The translations under genes and the position numbers were made by a program. From contig JBBIQJ010000171.1 of NCBI GenBank assembly GCA_037442385.1, forward strand, positions 1 to 5,116: a DNA stretch of 5,116 bases. Reading direction: 5' to 3'. This DNA is from LDYB01 sp037442385 (GTDB taxonomy: Bacteria; Armatimonadota; Fimbriimonadia; Fimbriimonadales; GBS-DC). Below are positions 5,116 to 5,116 of the stretch, piece after piece (positions within the stretch are counted from its first letter, which is position 1; each line of letters starts with the position of its first letter). The notes under the pieces are model-generated. The model was not told the origin of the DNA. It saw only the letters and a program-made list of their open reading frames with translations, and made no database searches.

Positions 5116-5116
5116 C

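Overview
The window looks like a moderately GC-rich bacterial chromosome segment with chromosomal housekeeping and regulatory genes. No phage, plasmid or insertion-sequence gene is visible. The membrane diadenylate cyclase gene pair, a short class I ketol-acid reductoisomerase, a LacI-type regulator, a probable ECF sigma factor and arrays of short palindromes would fit a free-living, possibly thermophilic lineage such as Armatimonadota or Chloroflexota. That placement is an impression from gene content, not a demonstrated assignment.

Left part, minus strand: the 5' part of a probable ECF-type sigma factor gene runs off the left edge (280 to 1) and contains a 10-base G/C homopolymer. Upstream of it on the same strand is a complete LacI-family repressor gene (1403 to 390), with a good extended -10 promoter just before it. 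Bases 1404-1830 carry no gene. They hold the lacI promoter, two large composite palindromic repeats (1512-1634 and 1667-1761), and the promoter region of the next gene.

Middle, plus strand: a 148-residue protein (1831-2277) looks like a MntA-type minimal nucleotidyltransferase whose catalytic Gly-Ser and second Asp have been replaced. No HepT-like partner is next to it. Its stop codon overlaps the stop of the convergent gene to its right.

Right part, minus strand: reading leftwards from the right edge come cdaA (diadenylate cyclase, probably 5'-complete or nearly so), cdaR (YbbR-repeat regulator of CdaA) and ilvC (ketol-acid reductoisomerase). They are packed with gaps of +2 and -1 bases and are almost certainly co-transcribed and translationally coupled. 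The usual third gene of this cluster, glmM, is replaced by ilvC, so c-di-AMP synthesis and branched-chain amino-acid synthesis share one transcript here.

The most unusual items are the repeat architecture (a 45-base unit of two palindromes in mirror-image pairs, with compensatory stem changes), the degenerate nucleotidyltransferase, and the cdaA-cdaR-ilvC arrangement. I see no clear evidence of a wholly new multi-gene system.
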